DNA from: JAGNHS01 sp964609695
GTDB taxonomy: Bacteria > Bdellovibrionota > UBA2428
DNA: 64,000 nt
Assembly: GCA_964609695.1 (NCBI GenBank)
Contig: CAZSSP010000003.1
Location: forward strand, 62,001 to 126,000
Reading direction: 5' to 3'
The notes beneath the pieces were generated by a model. It made no database searches. It was not told where the DNA came from and saw only the letters and a program-made list of their open reading frames with translations. Made by a program: the position numbers and the translations under genes. Shown piece by piece: positions 54,099-61,302 of this stretch (its first letter is position 1; each line of letters opens with the position of its first letter).

Positions 54099-54958
54099 TA
54101 AATGAATCTCCTCAGGCAAAATCGAAAAATGATTCCTAAGGCCACAAAGGGAGCGCAAATGTATTTTTTAGGTCCCGCCCATTTTAGATAAAATTTCCAC
54201 ATTCCCTGATGATGATATATGTCGGGCCAAAGACTGTGTCCTTCGGAAGATCCTTTGATAGTGTGAACGACGTCAATTTTAGGAAAATACATTACAGGAA
54301 TATTGAGTTGTTGTGCTTTGCGACCTAAATCGACGTCTTCAACATAGAGAAAGTAGTTTTCATCAAATCCATTAAGAGTTTTCCATAATGAGGCCGTACA
54401 AAAAAGTGCACAGCCGCTGACCCAATCAACCTGTTGAATTTTATTTGGGTCGATGTCAGATTTTAAAAATTTTCGACTCCAAGGGTTTTGGGGCCAAAGT
54501 CTGCTTAGATAACCTTCTCTTCCAAATAGTGCAGTTAAGCTCCCTGGGAAATTGCGGGCGCTTGCTTGCCGAGAATTTTTAGTGGCGTCATTGAAGACTC
54601 TTAATCCAATTAGCGCATTTAAGCTTAGCATCTCATCGAATATTTTCTGCGTGATTGGGCTAGCGAGAAAACCGTCGGGATTTAAGAAAAGAAAAGCACT
54701 CGGGTTTAGAGTGCTTTTTAGCTGAGCCGCTTTATTGGCGGCTTTCGAAAAACCAAGATTTCCTTCTTGGCCCTTAAGTATAATTTTATGGCGGAATCGA
54801 GGATGATTTTTTAAATATTCTTCAACATATTTTGAGTCATTAGCGTTATCCCAGAGAACGATTTCTGAAGGAAAATCTATATAGCGCTCTAGCGAATCTA
54901 AAAAATCAATAAGAGTGTCTCTGTTGTTATAGAGAACAGAGACAATTCTAAGACTCAT
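54098..54958 (-). CDS. GT2 glycosyltransferase (rhamnosyltransferase-like)
   Basis: 286 residues. IVSVLYNNRDTLIDFLDSLE, EIVLWDNANDS, GNLGFSKAANKAA and LFLNPDGFL give the GT2 core with the family's N-P-D motif. QVDWVSGCALFCTASLW and FFLYVEDVDLGRKA-type sequence NYFLYVEDVDLGRKA follow, as in WbbL-like rhamnosyltransferases. ATG 54958 overlaps the stop of the UDP-glucuronate decarboxylase gene (ATGA). The donor is unknown; the neighbour suggests UDP-xylose as a possibility. Confidence 0.82.
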   Translation of the reverse strand: MSLRIVSVLYNNRDTLIDFLDSLERYIDFPSEIVLWDNANDSKYVEEYLKNHPRFRHKIILKGQEGNLGFSKAANKAAQLKSTLNPSAFLFLNPDGFLASPITQKIFDEMLSLNALIGLRVFNDATKNSRQASARNFPGSLTALFGREGYLSRLWPQNPWSRKFLKSDIDPNKIQQVDWVSGCALFCTASLWKTLNGFDENYFLYVEDVDLGRKAQQLNIPVMYFPKIDVVHTIKGSSEGHSLWPDIYHHQGMWKFYLKWAGPKKYICAPFVALGIIFRFCLRRFI

Positions 54959-55926
54959 GTGATTCCGATGTCGTCTCTCAGCCAAGCAATCATTTTCTCA
55001 AGGCCTTCTCGAAGGCTGACTTTGGGTCTCCATCCTAAAAGACGTTCAGCTTTTTGAAGATCGGGTCTTCTTTGAAGCGGATCGTCTTGGGGTAAGTCAG
55101 AGTGAACAACTTCGATAGTATCGGCTGGAAACATGTCCTTTAGAGTTTCAACGACATCGATAATTTTCATTTCAAAGTCATTGCCAATGTTCACAGGTTC
55201 ACAAATTTCAGTAAAGGCGTAGGACAGGACCCCTTCAATAAGGTCATCGATATAACAAAAGCTTCGAGTTTGATGACCATTACCGTAAACGGTCAATGGA
55301 GTTTTTCTAAGAAATTGAACCAAGAAATTGATAATCACACGGCCATCGTCGGGATTCATTCTAGGGCCATAAGTGTTAAAGATTCTTACGAGACCATGTT
55401 TAGTTCCGTATTGTTGGTTGAAAGACCAAATAATACTTTCTCCCAGTCTTTTGGCTTCGTCATAACAAGAGCGCGGCCCGTAGCTATTGGTGTTACCCCA
55501 GTAACTTTCTGGTTGTGGGCTGATAGACGGATTTCCATAAATTTCACTTGTTGAAGCAAAAATAAGTCGAGCATTGTGTTGGTGGGAAAAGGTGAGCGCG
55601 TTGTAAAGCCCCGTGGTGTTGGCCCAAATAGTTTCAAAAGGATTTTTTTGATAGAGCGGGGGAGACGCGGGTGAGGCAAAGTGAAAACAGTGAGTTAGGG
55701 CTTTGTTTAACTTTATTTCAGGCCATGGAGTGGATACATCATGTTCTATAAAGTTAAAGTTATCGTTGGCTTCAGGAAGGCTTTTTAAAAAGTCTACGTT
55801 TTGTCTGCCACCCGTGATGAAATTGTCGATTCCAATGACTTGATGCCCTTCACTGAGAAGTTTTTCACAAAGGTGACTGCCTAAAAATCCAGCAGCTCCT
55901 GTTATGAGTACGCTTCCTTGCTTCAT
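54955..55926 (-). CDS. UDP-glucuronate decarboxylase (UDP-xylose synthase-like)
   Basis: 323 residues. VLITGAAGFLGSHLCEKLL, HFASPASPPLYQKNP (the ASP-PxY block typical of UXS), ASTSEIYG and YDEAKRLGES with catalytic Tyr and Lys, then RIFNTYGPRMNPDDGRV match UDP-glucuronic acid decarboxylases. It converts UDP-glucuronate to UDP-xylose or a 4-keto pentose. ATG 55926 is chosen because the cofactor motif follows directly; a TTG at 55956 is less likely. It heads a three-gene operon, divergent from the gene at 55971. Confidence 0.85.
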   Translation of the reverse strand: MKQGSVLITGAAGFLGSHLCEKLLSEGHQVIGIDNFITGGRQNVDFLKSLPEANDNFNFIEHDVSTPWPEIKLNKALTHCFHFASPASPPLYQKNPFETIWANTTGLYNALTFSHQHNARLIFASTSEIYGNPSISPQPESYWGNTNSYGPRSCYDEAKRLGESIIWSFNQQYGTKHGLVRIFNTYGPRMNPDDGRVIINFLVQFLRKTPLTVYGNGHQTRSFCYIDDLIEGVLSYAFTEICEPVNIGNDFEMKIIDVVETLKDMFPADTIEVVHSDLPQDDPLQRRPDLQKAERLLGWRPKVSLREGLEKMIAWLRDDIGIT

Positions 55927-55970
55927 GATTAATGAAGGTCTAGCATATTGAGGCAAAGCAGGAATTTCAA

Positions 55971-56987
55971 ATGAATAAAAAGTGGAAAGAACGTTTTATT
56001 GCTCTGGCTAAATGGACCTTTGCTATAGGGATTTTAACGCTACTCTTGAAAAGCGGTAAAATTTCTCTAAACGACCTGGGTGTTTTTTTGAAGCAGCCCT
56101 CTAGAGCCCTTCTGTGCGTTTTAATTATATTTGGAAATTATCTCATTAGCTTTTATCGATGGCGAACCATGGTTGGGGGGCTTTCATTAAAGCTAAAATA
56201 TACGGCAGCTGTTCGGCTAGGTATGTTAGGGCAGTTTTTTTCATCAGTTATTCCTGGAACCGTAGGGGGTGATTTGGTGAAGGCTGTTTATGTAGCCAAA
56301 CGTTTTCCTGAAAAGAAAGTGGCTGCTGTTTCAACGATATTTTTAGATCGAGTCGTGGGTCTTCTGGGAATGGTCTTGTTGTCAGGAACCGCATACTTTT
56401 TTGGTCGACATTTGGTGGCTGCTGGTAACGGTAATTTAATTCACCTGATTCAAGCTTTGGGCACCACTCTAATGCTTGGAGCGATATCTATATTGGCTTT
56501 TTTTCTTGCTTTAACAATTTGGGGATCTAAGTTTCCAAATCATTTGCCAAAGAAATATTCTGAAAGCTTTTGGTATAAGAAAGTTGAACCTTTGTATGAA
56601 ATCATTGTGGCTTATAAAAAGCGCCCTATGATTTTGTGGCGCGTGCTTTTGTTGTCGGTGTTTATTCACATTGTGAATATGGCGTGTTTTTGGATTATTG
56701 CAAATACAATATATGGACCTAGCCCATGGGGTTCTGTGAGTGTGAGCACTTTTGTGCTTTCGGGAATTTTGGGCCTTATTGCTATGGCCATTCCTGTAGC
56801 TCCTATGGGTTTGGGAGTTGGGCAAGTCGCGTTTTCAGCAATATTTTTAGCTCTTGGGGCACCCAGCGCTGCGTTTGGAACCTCTATAGTTACGGTTCAG
56901 CAATTAGTTTCTCTTTGTGTAAACTTAAGTGGAGCCGTATTTTTTGCGACTTATAAACAAGAAATACCTCAGCCCTCCTTGGTTTAG
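55971..56987 (+). CDS. flippase-like membrane protein (lysylphosphatidylglycerol synthase TM domain family)
   Basis: 338 residues, with about eight membrane segments. LISFYRWRTMVGG and GMLGQFFSSVIPGTVGGDLVKA are the family core (UPF0104/YbhN-like); VSTIFLDRVVGLLG follows. Related proteins move or modify lipids and are common near glycosyltransferases. AGGA lies before the ATG. It is divergent from the sugar operon at 53118-55926 and 6 bases upstream of recO. No soluble synthetase domain is attached. Confidence 0.8.
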   Translation: MNKKWKERFIALAKWTFAIGILTLLLKSGKISLNDLGVFLKQPSRALLCVLIIFGNYLISFYRWRTMVGGLSLKLKYTAAVRLGMLGQFFSSVIPGTVGGDLVKAVYVAKRFPEKKVAAVSTIFLDRVVGLLGMVLLSGTAYFFGRHLVAAGNGNLIHLIQALGTTLMLGAISILAFFLALTIWGSKFPNHLPKKYSESFWYKKVEPLYEIIVAYKKRPMILWRVLLLSVFIHIVNMACFWIIANTIYGPSPWGSVSVSTFVLSGILGLIAMAIPVAPMGLGVGQVAFSAIFLALGAPSAAFGTSIVTVQQLVSLCVNLSGAVFFATYKQEIPQPSLV

Positions 56988-56993
56988 TTCTAA

Positions 56994-57683
56994 ATGGAAA
57001 CAAAGCGTCTTCCCGAAATCGAGGGAGAGTTCTCAACAAATGCTTTTGTGGTGAGTGCGCTACTTTTTGAAGAAAATCATAAGATAGTTCAAATTTTCAC
57101 TCGAGATTATGGAAAAATGACTTGTTTCGCAAGAAATGCAGTTCGTTCCAAAAAGAGATTTGGGACTCAGTTAGATGCCGGAAATACCGTTAAAGCTTTT
57201 ATTGAGAAATCAAAAACTAAACTTTGGACTCTTAAAAAAGTTGAACTTCTTGATATGCCTCTAAGGGCAAGATCTCAGCTCAGTAACGTTGATGTTATTT
57301 TTTTTCTTTTATCAGCACTAAAAGATCTCTATCCTGATGAACAAGTTGATGTTCAGGCCTTTGAACTTGTTGAGCGTACTTTAAAATGTATTGAAAATCC
57401 GTTAAGCGCCAAGCAATTGTCTTGGTTAAAGTTAAGCATTGCTCGATGGTTTCAAGGGCATTTAGGCTATGGCGATGATATGGATTTTCTCTTCGACCAT
57501 TTAAGCTTGAGCGAGGAAGATTTCGAGTCTTGGAAGTCTTTAATTTTTGAAATGCGTTTTTTGGACAATGAAATATTAAAAGATTTTGACAGCTATTCTA
57601 GAATAAGTGGAGAAAGTGTTAGAGTTTTTTATAATAATTGGAAAGAAGTTACGCGCTTGAGCTGGTCCTATTTCGAGAAATGA
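56994..57683 (+). CDS. recO: DNA repair protein RecO
   Basis: 229 residues. The N-terminal OB-fold reads AFVVSALLFEENHKIVQIFT then YGKMTCFARNAVRSKKRFG, the pattern typical of RecO; a helical domain follows. The C-terminal zinc cysteines seen in many RecO proteins are absent here. RecO loads RecA with RecR during gap repair. It is followed by a DUF192 gene with its start close to or overlapping the recO stop. Assignment rests mostly on the N-terminal half. Confidence 0.78.
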   Translation: METKRLPEIEGEFSTNAFVVSALLFEENHKIVQIFTRDYGKMTCFARNAVRSKKRFGTQLDAGNTVKAFIEKSKTKLWTLKKVELLDMPLRARSQLSNVDVIFFLLSALKDLYPDEQVDVQAFELVERTLKCIENPLSAKQLSWLKLSIARWFQGHLGYGDDMDFLFDHLSLSEEDFESWKSLIFEMRFLDNEILKDFDSYSRISGESVRVFYNNWKEVTRLSWSYFEK

Positions 57684-57700
57684 TAGTAAAGGGGAATAAA

Positions 57701-58183
57701 TTGAGAAAAATTAAATTAAGCATTTTTATAATGATTATCTTTTTGTGCCGTTATTCATTTGGGCAAAACTATTCTGCAAAAGCGCAGAGTTTATCCAAAA
57801 AAGAGTTTCTAGTGTGCAATAAAAAACTATTATTGGAAATTGCCGATAACGACGAAAGTCGTTCAACTGGATTAATGCATCGGACAGGAATCCCTGTTGG
57901 AACAGGTATGCTGTTTGTTTTTCCCTATGAAATTGAGTTGAGTTTTTGGATGAAGAATGTGCCCTTTGATATAGATATTGGTTTTTTTGATAAAAATGGA
58001 AATTTCTTAAATGCTATGACAATGGCGGGCACAAGTCCTGTTCAGAAAGCTGAATCTTTAGCACACTATAAAAGCCAGGGAATGGCTTTATATGCCGTAG
58101 AGGCGAGCGTAGGTTTTTTTAAAAAAATTACTAAAGCTTCAAAGTGCAAAATCAGCCATCCACCGGGTCCGTCTAAAAGTTAA
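57701..58183 (+). CDS. DUF192 family secreted protein
   Basis: 160 residues. A signal peptide (RKIKLSIFIMIIFLCRYSFG) precedes the DUF192 core: RSTGLMHRTGIPVGTGMLFV, then LSFWMKNVPFDIDIGFFD and VEASVGFF. DUF192 proteins are small, widely conserved and poorly understood periplasmic or membrane proteins. TTG 57701 with AGGGG 6 bases upstream is preferred. ATG 57680, overlapping the recO stop, would give a 7-residue longer form. Its 3' end overlaps the convergent operon by 11 bases. Confidence 0.82.
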   Translation: MRKIKLSIFIMIIFLCRYSFGQNYSAKAQSLSKKEFLVCNKKLLLEIADNDESRSTGLMHRTGIPVGTGMLFVFPYEIELSFWMKNVPFDIDIGFFDKNGNFLNAMTMAGTSPVQKAESLAHYKSQGMALYAVEASVGFFKKITKASKCKISHPPGPSKS

Positions 58184-58694
58184 TAGGGACTGGAGCGTGG
58201 GTTTCGGTATTTGTTGGGTCATTAGATTTTGTGGGTAGCCGATTCTCTGCGGGACGATTGTTTTGAGCCTTGTTTTTTTGAATGGCCAGAATGGCTCCAG
58301 TCGTAATGGCTATCGCCGCTGTGCTGAGTATCCAAGGGATCCAGGAACTTTTTCTTTTTTTGGGCACGTTTGTTGTTGTCATGCTGACATTGCTTCTCAC
58401 ATAATTTTCAAGGGTGAGTCGTCTACCATCTAAAAGCTCAGTCAGTGAAACTTGCATTCGGCCACTCCAGACTGAGTTGTCTCCGGTGATAATGATATTT
58501 TGTGAATCATAGTAATATTGAATCTTGTTTGGACATTCGTTATTTTCAAATTCAACCTTATAGTCGGGAAGAACTCTGTACATTTGATTGAGAATTCTGG
58601 CTTCACTGAGTTTACGTATGTGTTCCGGAACGTGGGCTATCTCGCTGCCTTGAAATGATATTAGGCTCAGGCAGAGAAGTTGTGGAAGAGACAT
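58173..58694 (-). CDS. membrane-anchored protein of unknown function in a pilus-like operon
   Basis: 173 residues. A hydrophobic start (LPQLLCLSLISFQGSE) may be a signal peptide; a second hydrophobic segment (about 122-140, WIPWILSTAAIAITTGAILA) is followed by an Asn/Pro/Thr-rich tail. The middle part (EFENNECPNKIQYYY, MQVSLTELLDGRRLTLENY) is not recognised. It is the last gene of the operon starting at 60418, and its ATG follows directly on the upstream stop. Confidence 0.6.
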   Translation of the reverse strand: MSLPQLLCLSLISFQGSEIAHVPEHIRKLSEARILNQMYRVLPDYKVEFENNECPNKIQYYYDSQNIIITGDNSVWSGRMQVSLTELLDGRRLTLENYVRSNVSMTTTNVPKKRKSSWIPWILSTAAIAITTGAILAIQKNKAQNNRPAENRLPTKSNDPTNTETHAPVPINF

Positions 58695-59207
58695 TTATTT
58701 TTCTCCTTTATAAAATATTTGAATTTTTGAAGCTGCTTTTGAAGAATTTTGATTCAAAGTTAAATCAGTCCAAAATAAAGGTTTAAAGGGTGGTATGTCT
58801 TTTTTGGCTATAAGACTTCCTTTTATGGCGTTAGATTGCGAAGCTTTAAATAGTTGTAATTTTTGCGTTTTGCTTAAATCTCTACTTGGAATTCCTAGAG
58901 TTTGGAGGATATCTTCTGGAATTCTCCTGCCTTTGGCTATTGCGAGTGGAGAAACAATCACTTCTATAAAATTGTTTGAGGGAAGATTGTTTATTCTTTC
59001 AGTTTTATTCTTAAAGCTTATCGAAAATAAAATTATTAGTAAGAAAAATGGGATCCCGATTTTTAATAAAAGTGGATTTTCAAGAATTTTTTTTATTTTA
59101 GAGTTTTCAGTTTCTATGGTTTCTAGGGGGCTTTCGCTTCTGTCGATCTTGGGAAGTGTCCAGTTAAAAGAGTTTAAATCATGTATTTCATTTTGCGCTT
59201 TTGACAT
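58695..59207 (-). CDS. SAF/CpaB-like membrane protein
   Basis: 170 residues: about 45 cytoplasmic residues, one membrane segment (about 49-65) and a periplasmic part. EVIVSPLAIAKGRRIPEDIL and GSLIAKKDIPPFKPLFWTDL resemble the paired strands of SAF domains in CpaB/RcpC and FlgA, proteins that assist Flp-pilus or flagellar assembly. It is about half the length of CpaB. Flp-like pilin and TadE-like genes upstream in the operon support a pilus role. ATG 59207 overlaps the small gene upstream by 20 bases. Confidence 0.55.
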   Translation of the reverse strand: MSKAQNEIHDLNSFNWTLPKIDRSESPLETIETENSKIKKILENPLLLKIGIPFFLLIILFSISFKNKTERINNLPSNNFIEVIVSPLAIAKGRRIPEDILQTLGIPSRDLSKTQKLQLFKASQSNAIKGSLIAKKDIPPFKPLFWTDLTLNQNSSKAASKIQIFYKGEK

Positions 59208-59310
59208 AAAAAACTTTATCCTCTGTGTTTAAAGTTGAAATTTTCCATAAATTTAGCAGCCCCAGTAAAATGCTCATGACTAAAGTGGCTTTTAAAAATT
59301 CAAAAATCAT
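59188..59310 (-). CDS. 40-residue membrane peptide in the pilus-like operon
   Basis: A small frame from ATG 59310, overlapping the upstream stop as ATGA, to TGA at 59188, inside the next gene's start. The peptide has one hydrophobic segment (about 8-22, including LVMSILLGLL) and a polar tail ending KVFYVKSAK. It would fill an otherwise 99-base gap in a tight operon. No homologue is recognised. Support is the coupled overlap and membrane topology only. Confidence 0.5.
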   Translation of the reverse strand: MIFEFLKATLVMSILLGLLNLWKISTLNTEDKVFYVKSAK

Positions 59311-59831
59311 AACGCTTGAACGTCCTCATTGGCGTAAACCCATTGCACGTTTTGGGCCAAAATATTAAAGCCAGCAAAGTTTTCTCGATAACTCATTAAA
59401 TTGTTTTTTTCTGTTTGGATAAATTCGAGCACTTCAGGCAGTTCGCAGGGATTTGTAGTTATTTTTCGCAAAGATCGAGCCATAGTGAGTTTTGGGCTCT
59501 CTGATAATCGTTGGAGCTTAAGTTTTTCTTTTCTTATTGTTAGATCCATAAGAAGTTTATTTTGATAAAGAACTATTATTTTACTGGAGGCCTGAGCGGC
59601 CTTTAATCCTGATTTTGTGGGCTCAAGGAGTAGCGCTGGACAAGATTTAATTAAGTTTCTTAAGTTTTGGTTTGATTTTACAATTTTTAAATAAATCTCT
59701 TGAAATTTCTTAGCTTCAAATGCACAGAGTTCGTCTTTTGATTTTAATTTTAATATTTTTTCTTGCCAAAGCATCGATTGATTTATCGAGAATAATAAAA
59801 AAGTAGAAAGGCTTAACAAAAGATACCACAT
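59307..59831 (-). CDS. single-pass membrane protein of unknown function in the pilus-like operon
   Basis: 174 residues from ATG 59831. It begins with a hydrophobic segment (WYLLLSLSTFLLFSI), followed by a Lys-rich, mostly helical periplasmic part with Cys in ELCAFEA, LIKSCPALL and TNPCELPE. A TTG at 59891 would add 20 basic residues but overlap the TadE-like gene by 56 bases. No domain recognised; position suggests a TadG-like or minor pilin role, which is speculation. Confidence 0.55.
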   Translation of the reverse strand: MWYLLLSLSTFLLFSINQSMLWQEKILKLKSKDELCAFEAKKFQEIYLKIVKSNQNLRNLIKSCPALLLEPTKSGLKAAQASSKIIVLYQNKLLMDLTIRKEKLKLQRLSESPKLTMARSLRKITTNPCELPEVLEFIQTEKNNLMSYRENFAGFNILAQNVQWVYANEDVQAL

Positions 59832-59835
59832 AATA

Positions 59836-60168
59836 TTATTTAAGTGTGTAGACTTTTTCCCAGAGGGATTCTTTTTTGAAATTTTTTTCAATTTTGAACT
59901 TTATGTTTAAAGAATTTGGGTTTGAGCAAAAATAATCAACCTTAAAGTAAGTGTTCTTGGGCCATAGTTGAGAGGGCTTGCATATTTTTATTGCATTATT
60001 GTATCGATGGGCTCTTAGAAGATAATAACTGTCGAGTATTAAGTAATTTTTACTTAGTAAAATAAAATATGAAAATACAAAACCTAACAAGACTGGAATG
60101 AAGCAAAAAACTATTAAGCTAAATTCTAAAAAGATTTGACCTTCAAGGGACTTTTTATTTTTCAGCAT
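59836..60168 (-). CDS. TadE-like pseudopilin
   Basis: 110 residues. A basic N-terminus precedes EGQIFLEFSLIVFCFIPVLLG, the TadE/TadG pattern (G-Q-x3-E-F) with a single membrane helix. The rest is a small domain with two Cys (KICKPSQ, YFCSNP). TadE-like proteins are minor pilins processed by the Tad prepilin peptidase. It overlaps the Flp-like gene by 14 bases and heads directly into the unknown gene. Confidence 0.68.
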   Translation of the reverse strand: MLKNKKSLEGQIFLEFSLIVFCFIPVLLGFVFSYFILLSKNYLILDSYYLLRAHRYNNAIKICKPSQLWPKNTYFKVDYFCSNPNSLNIKFKIEKNFKKESLWEKVYTLK

Positions 60169-60418
60169 CTCTTATGCCCTCTTTGAAGTTTGATAAATCT
60201 TTTATTTCATATTGATCGGCTTCAACTTTTTTGCTCTCAATTTTCTCTGAAGATTTTCCACCAATCGCATTGGCGACATCACCTATCTTTCTTCTAAGGT
60301 TTGTGGAGAGTACTTGGATGACTGCAATTGAGGCAATTCCAACAAGAGCGACAAGAATTAGATACTCCGCGATGGCTTGTCCGCGTCTGTTTTTTGCTTG
60401 GTTCTTATTTATATTCAT
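60155..60418 (-). CDS. Flp-type pilin-like protein
   Basis: 87 residues. RRGQAIAEYLILVALVGIA gives the Flp processing region: cleavage after Gly, Glu at +5 and Tyr at +6, then a hydrophobic helix and TNLRRKIGDVANAIGG, similar to the end of Flp pilins. A charged tail of about 33 residues is longer than in most Flp. It is the first gene of a six-gene operon, with AAAGG 7 bases before the ATG and a sigma54-type promoter upstream. No TadA, TadB/C, RcpA or peptidase gene is in the window. Confidence 0.72.
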   Translation of the reverse strand: MNINKNQAKNRRGQAIAEYLILVALVGIASIAVIQVLSTNLRRKIGDVANAIGGKSSEKIESKKVEADQYEIKDLSNFKEGIRDAEK

Positions 60419-60433
60419 AGCTTAACCTTTCCT

Positions 60434-60462
60434 TAGGACGACAAATAACTGGCGAGGTCCTA
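60434..60462 (-). repeat. inverted repeat in the leader of the pilin operon
   Basis: TAGGAC at 60434-60439 and GTCCTA at 60457-60462 are perfect inverted repeats separated by 17 bases. The minus-strand transcript predicted to start at about 60463 would begin with the CCTAGGAC arm. The other arm extends with one bulge into AAGG, next to the ribosome-binding site. Confidence 0.4.
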
Positions 60463-60471
60463 GGCCAAGCC

Positions 60472-60490
60472 CTTGCTAAAATAGTGCCAA
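60472..60490 (-). promoter_or_regulatory. sigma54-type promoter of the pilin operon
   Basis: TTGGCACTATTTTAGCAAG on the minus strand has the perfect -24 element TGGCAC. Its GG (60488-60487) and GC (60476-60475) pairs are 10 bases apart as required, and the -12 element TAGCA has one mismatch to TTGCA. The pilin ATG is about 45 bases downstream of the predicted start. It overlaps the start codon of the divergent SPOR gene. Confidence 0.55.
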
Positions 60491-61296
60491 TGAGTCGCAT
60501 TTATAAAAAGAAAATTCATTTAGAGCGCCCCGAGGCTTATATTCTGGGAGTTCTTGTAGTTTTGGTGGCAGGAATGAATTTCATATTAGGTTTTATGTAC
60601 GGAATGAAAAGATCGGGTGGAGTCGTAGCTTTAAATACACATGGTGCGACTGAGCACGGTGAAAGATCTCCAGCGTCAGTTGATGAAGGACATGAAAAAG
60701 TTGGTGAAACTCACGCTGATGAAATTGAATCTAAAGCGGAAATGATGAAAGTTTATGAAAATTCTAAAAAATTCGCTTTGGAGGAAACGCTTTTAAAACA
60801 ACAATATCGAGTAGAGCCTAAGTCTATTTCAGACTTAAAGGCCGATATGTATGAAAAGCAAAAGAATGGTCGAGAGCCTGCGGAGGCAGAAAATGTCGAA
60901 AACAAAACTTCTGATGCTCCTATGCCCGAAGAGACTCTTGCAGAGAGTGCACCAGAAAAAGCTGTAGCCGATGAGCTTCGAGGTCCAAGTTCAACTTCGG
61001 TCAAATCGCTTTTTGAGCAGGGCGAAGAAGATAGAAAAGTTTTTATTCCAACTCCAGATCATTGGACTATTCAGGTGGGTTCTTATCCCACTAAAGATCA
61101 GGCCCAAGCTAAACTGGATCTGCTGCTTAAGGGCGATGTGGCTGAGAGTTATATCCGTGAAAAAAAAGTTAAAGGTAATTCTTGGTATAGCGTCTTTGTT
61201 GGTTCTCATTCAAATAAGCAATGGTCAGAGCGCCTTGCTAAAAGACTCATTGAGCGCAAACTCATTGAAGACTACATAGTCGATAAAGTACCTTAA
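60490..61296 (+). CDS. SPOR-domain membrane protein
   Basis: 268 residues: short cytoplasmic start, one membrane segment (about 17-36), a long acidic, probably disordered linker (about 45-185) and a C-terminal SPOR domain (HWTIQVGSYPTKDQAQAKLD through WYSVFVGSHSNKQW). SPOR domains bind denuded glycan strands of septal peptidoglycan, as in FtsN and DedD. ATG 60490 is preferred; GTG 60484 lies two codons earlier. It is divergent from the pilin operon and converges with the sigma54 activator gene. Confidence 0.85.
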   Translation: MSRIYKKKIHLERPEAYILGVLVVLVAGMNFILGFMYGMKRSGGVVALNTHGATEHGERSPASVDEGHEKVGETHADEIESKAEMMKVYENSKKFALEETLLKQQYRVEPKSISDLKADMYEKQKNGREPAEAENVENKTSDAPMPEETLAESAPEKAVADELRGPSSTSVKSLFEQGEEDRKVFIPTPDHWTIQVGSYPTKDQAQAKLDLLLKGDVAESYIREKKVKGNSWYSVFVGSHSNKQWSERLAKRLIERKLIEDYIVDKVP

Positions 61297-61302
61297 AGAT
61301 TG

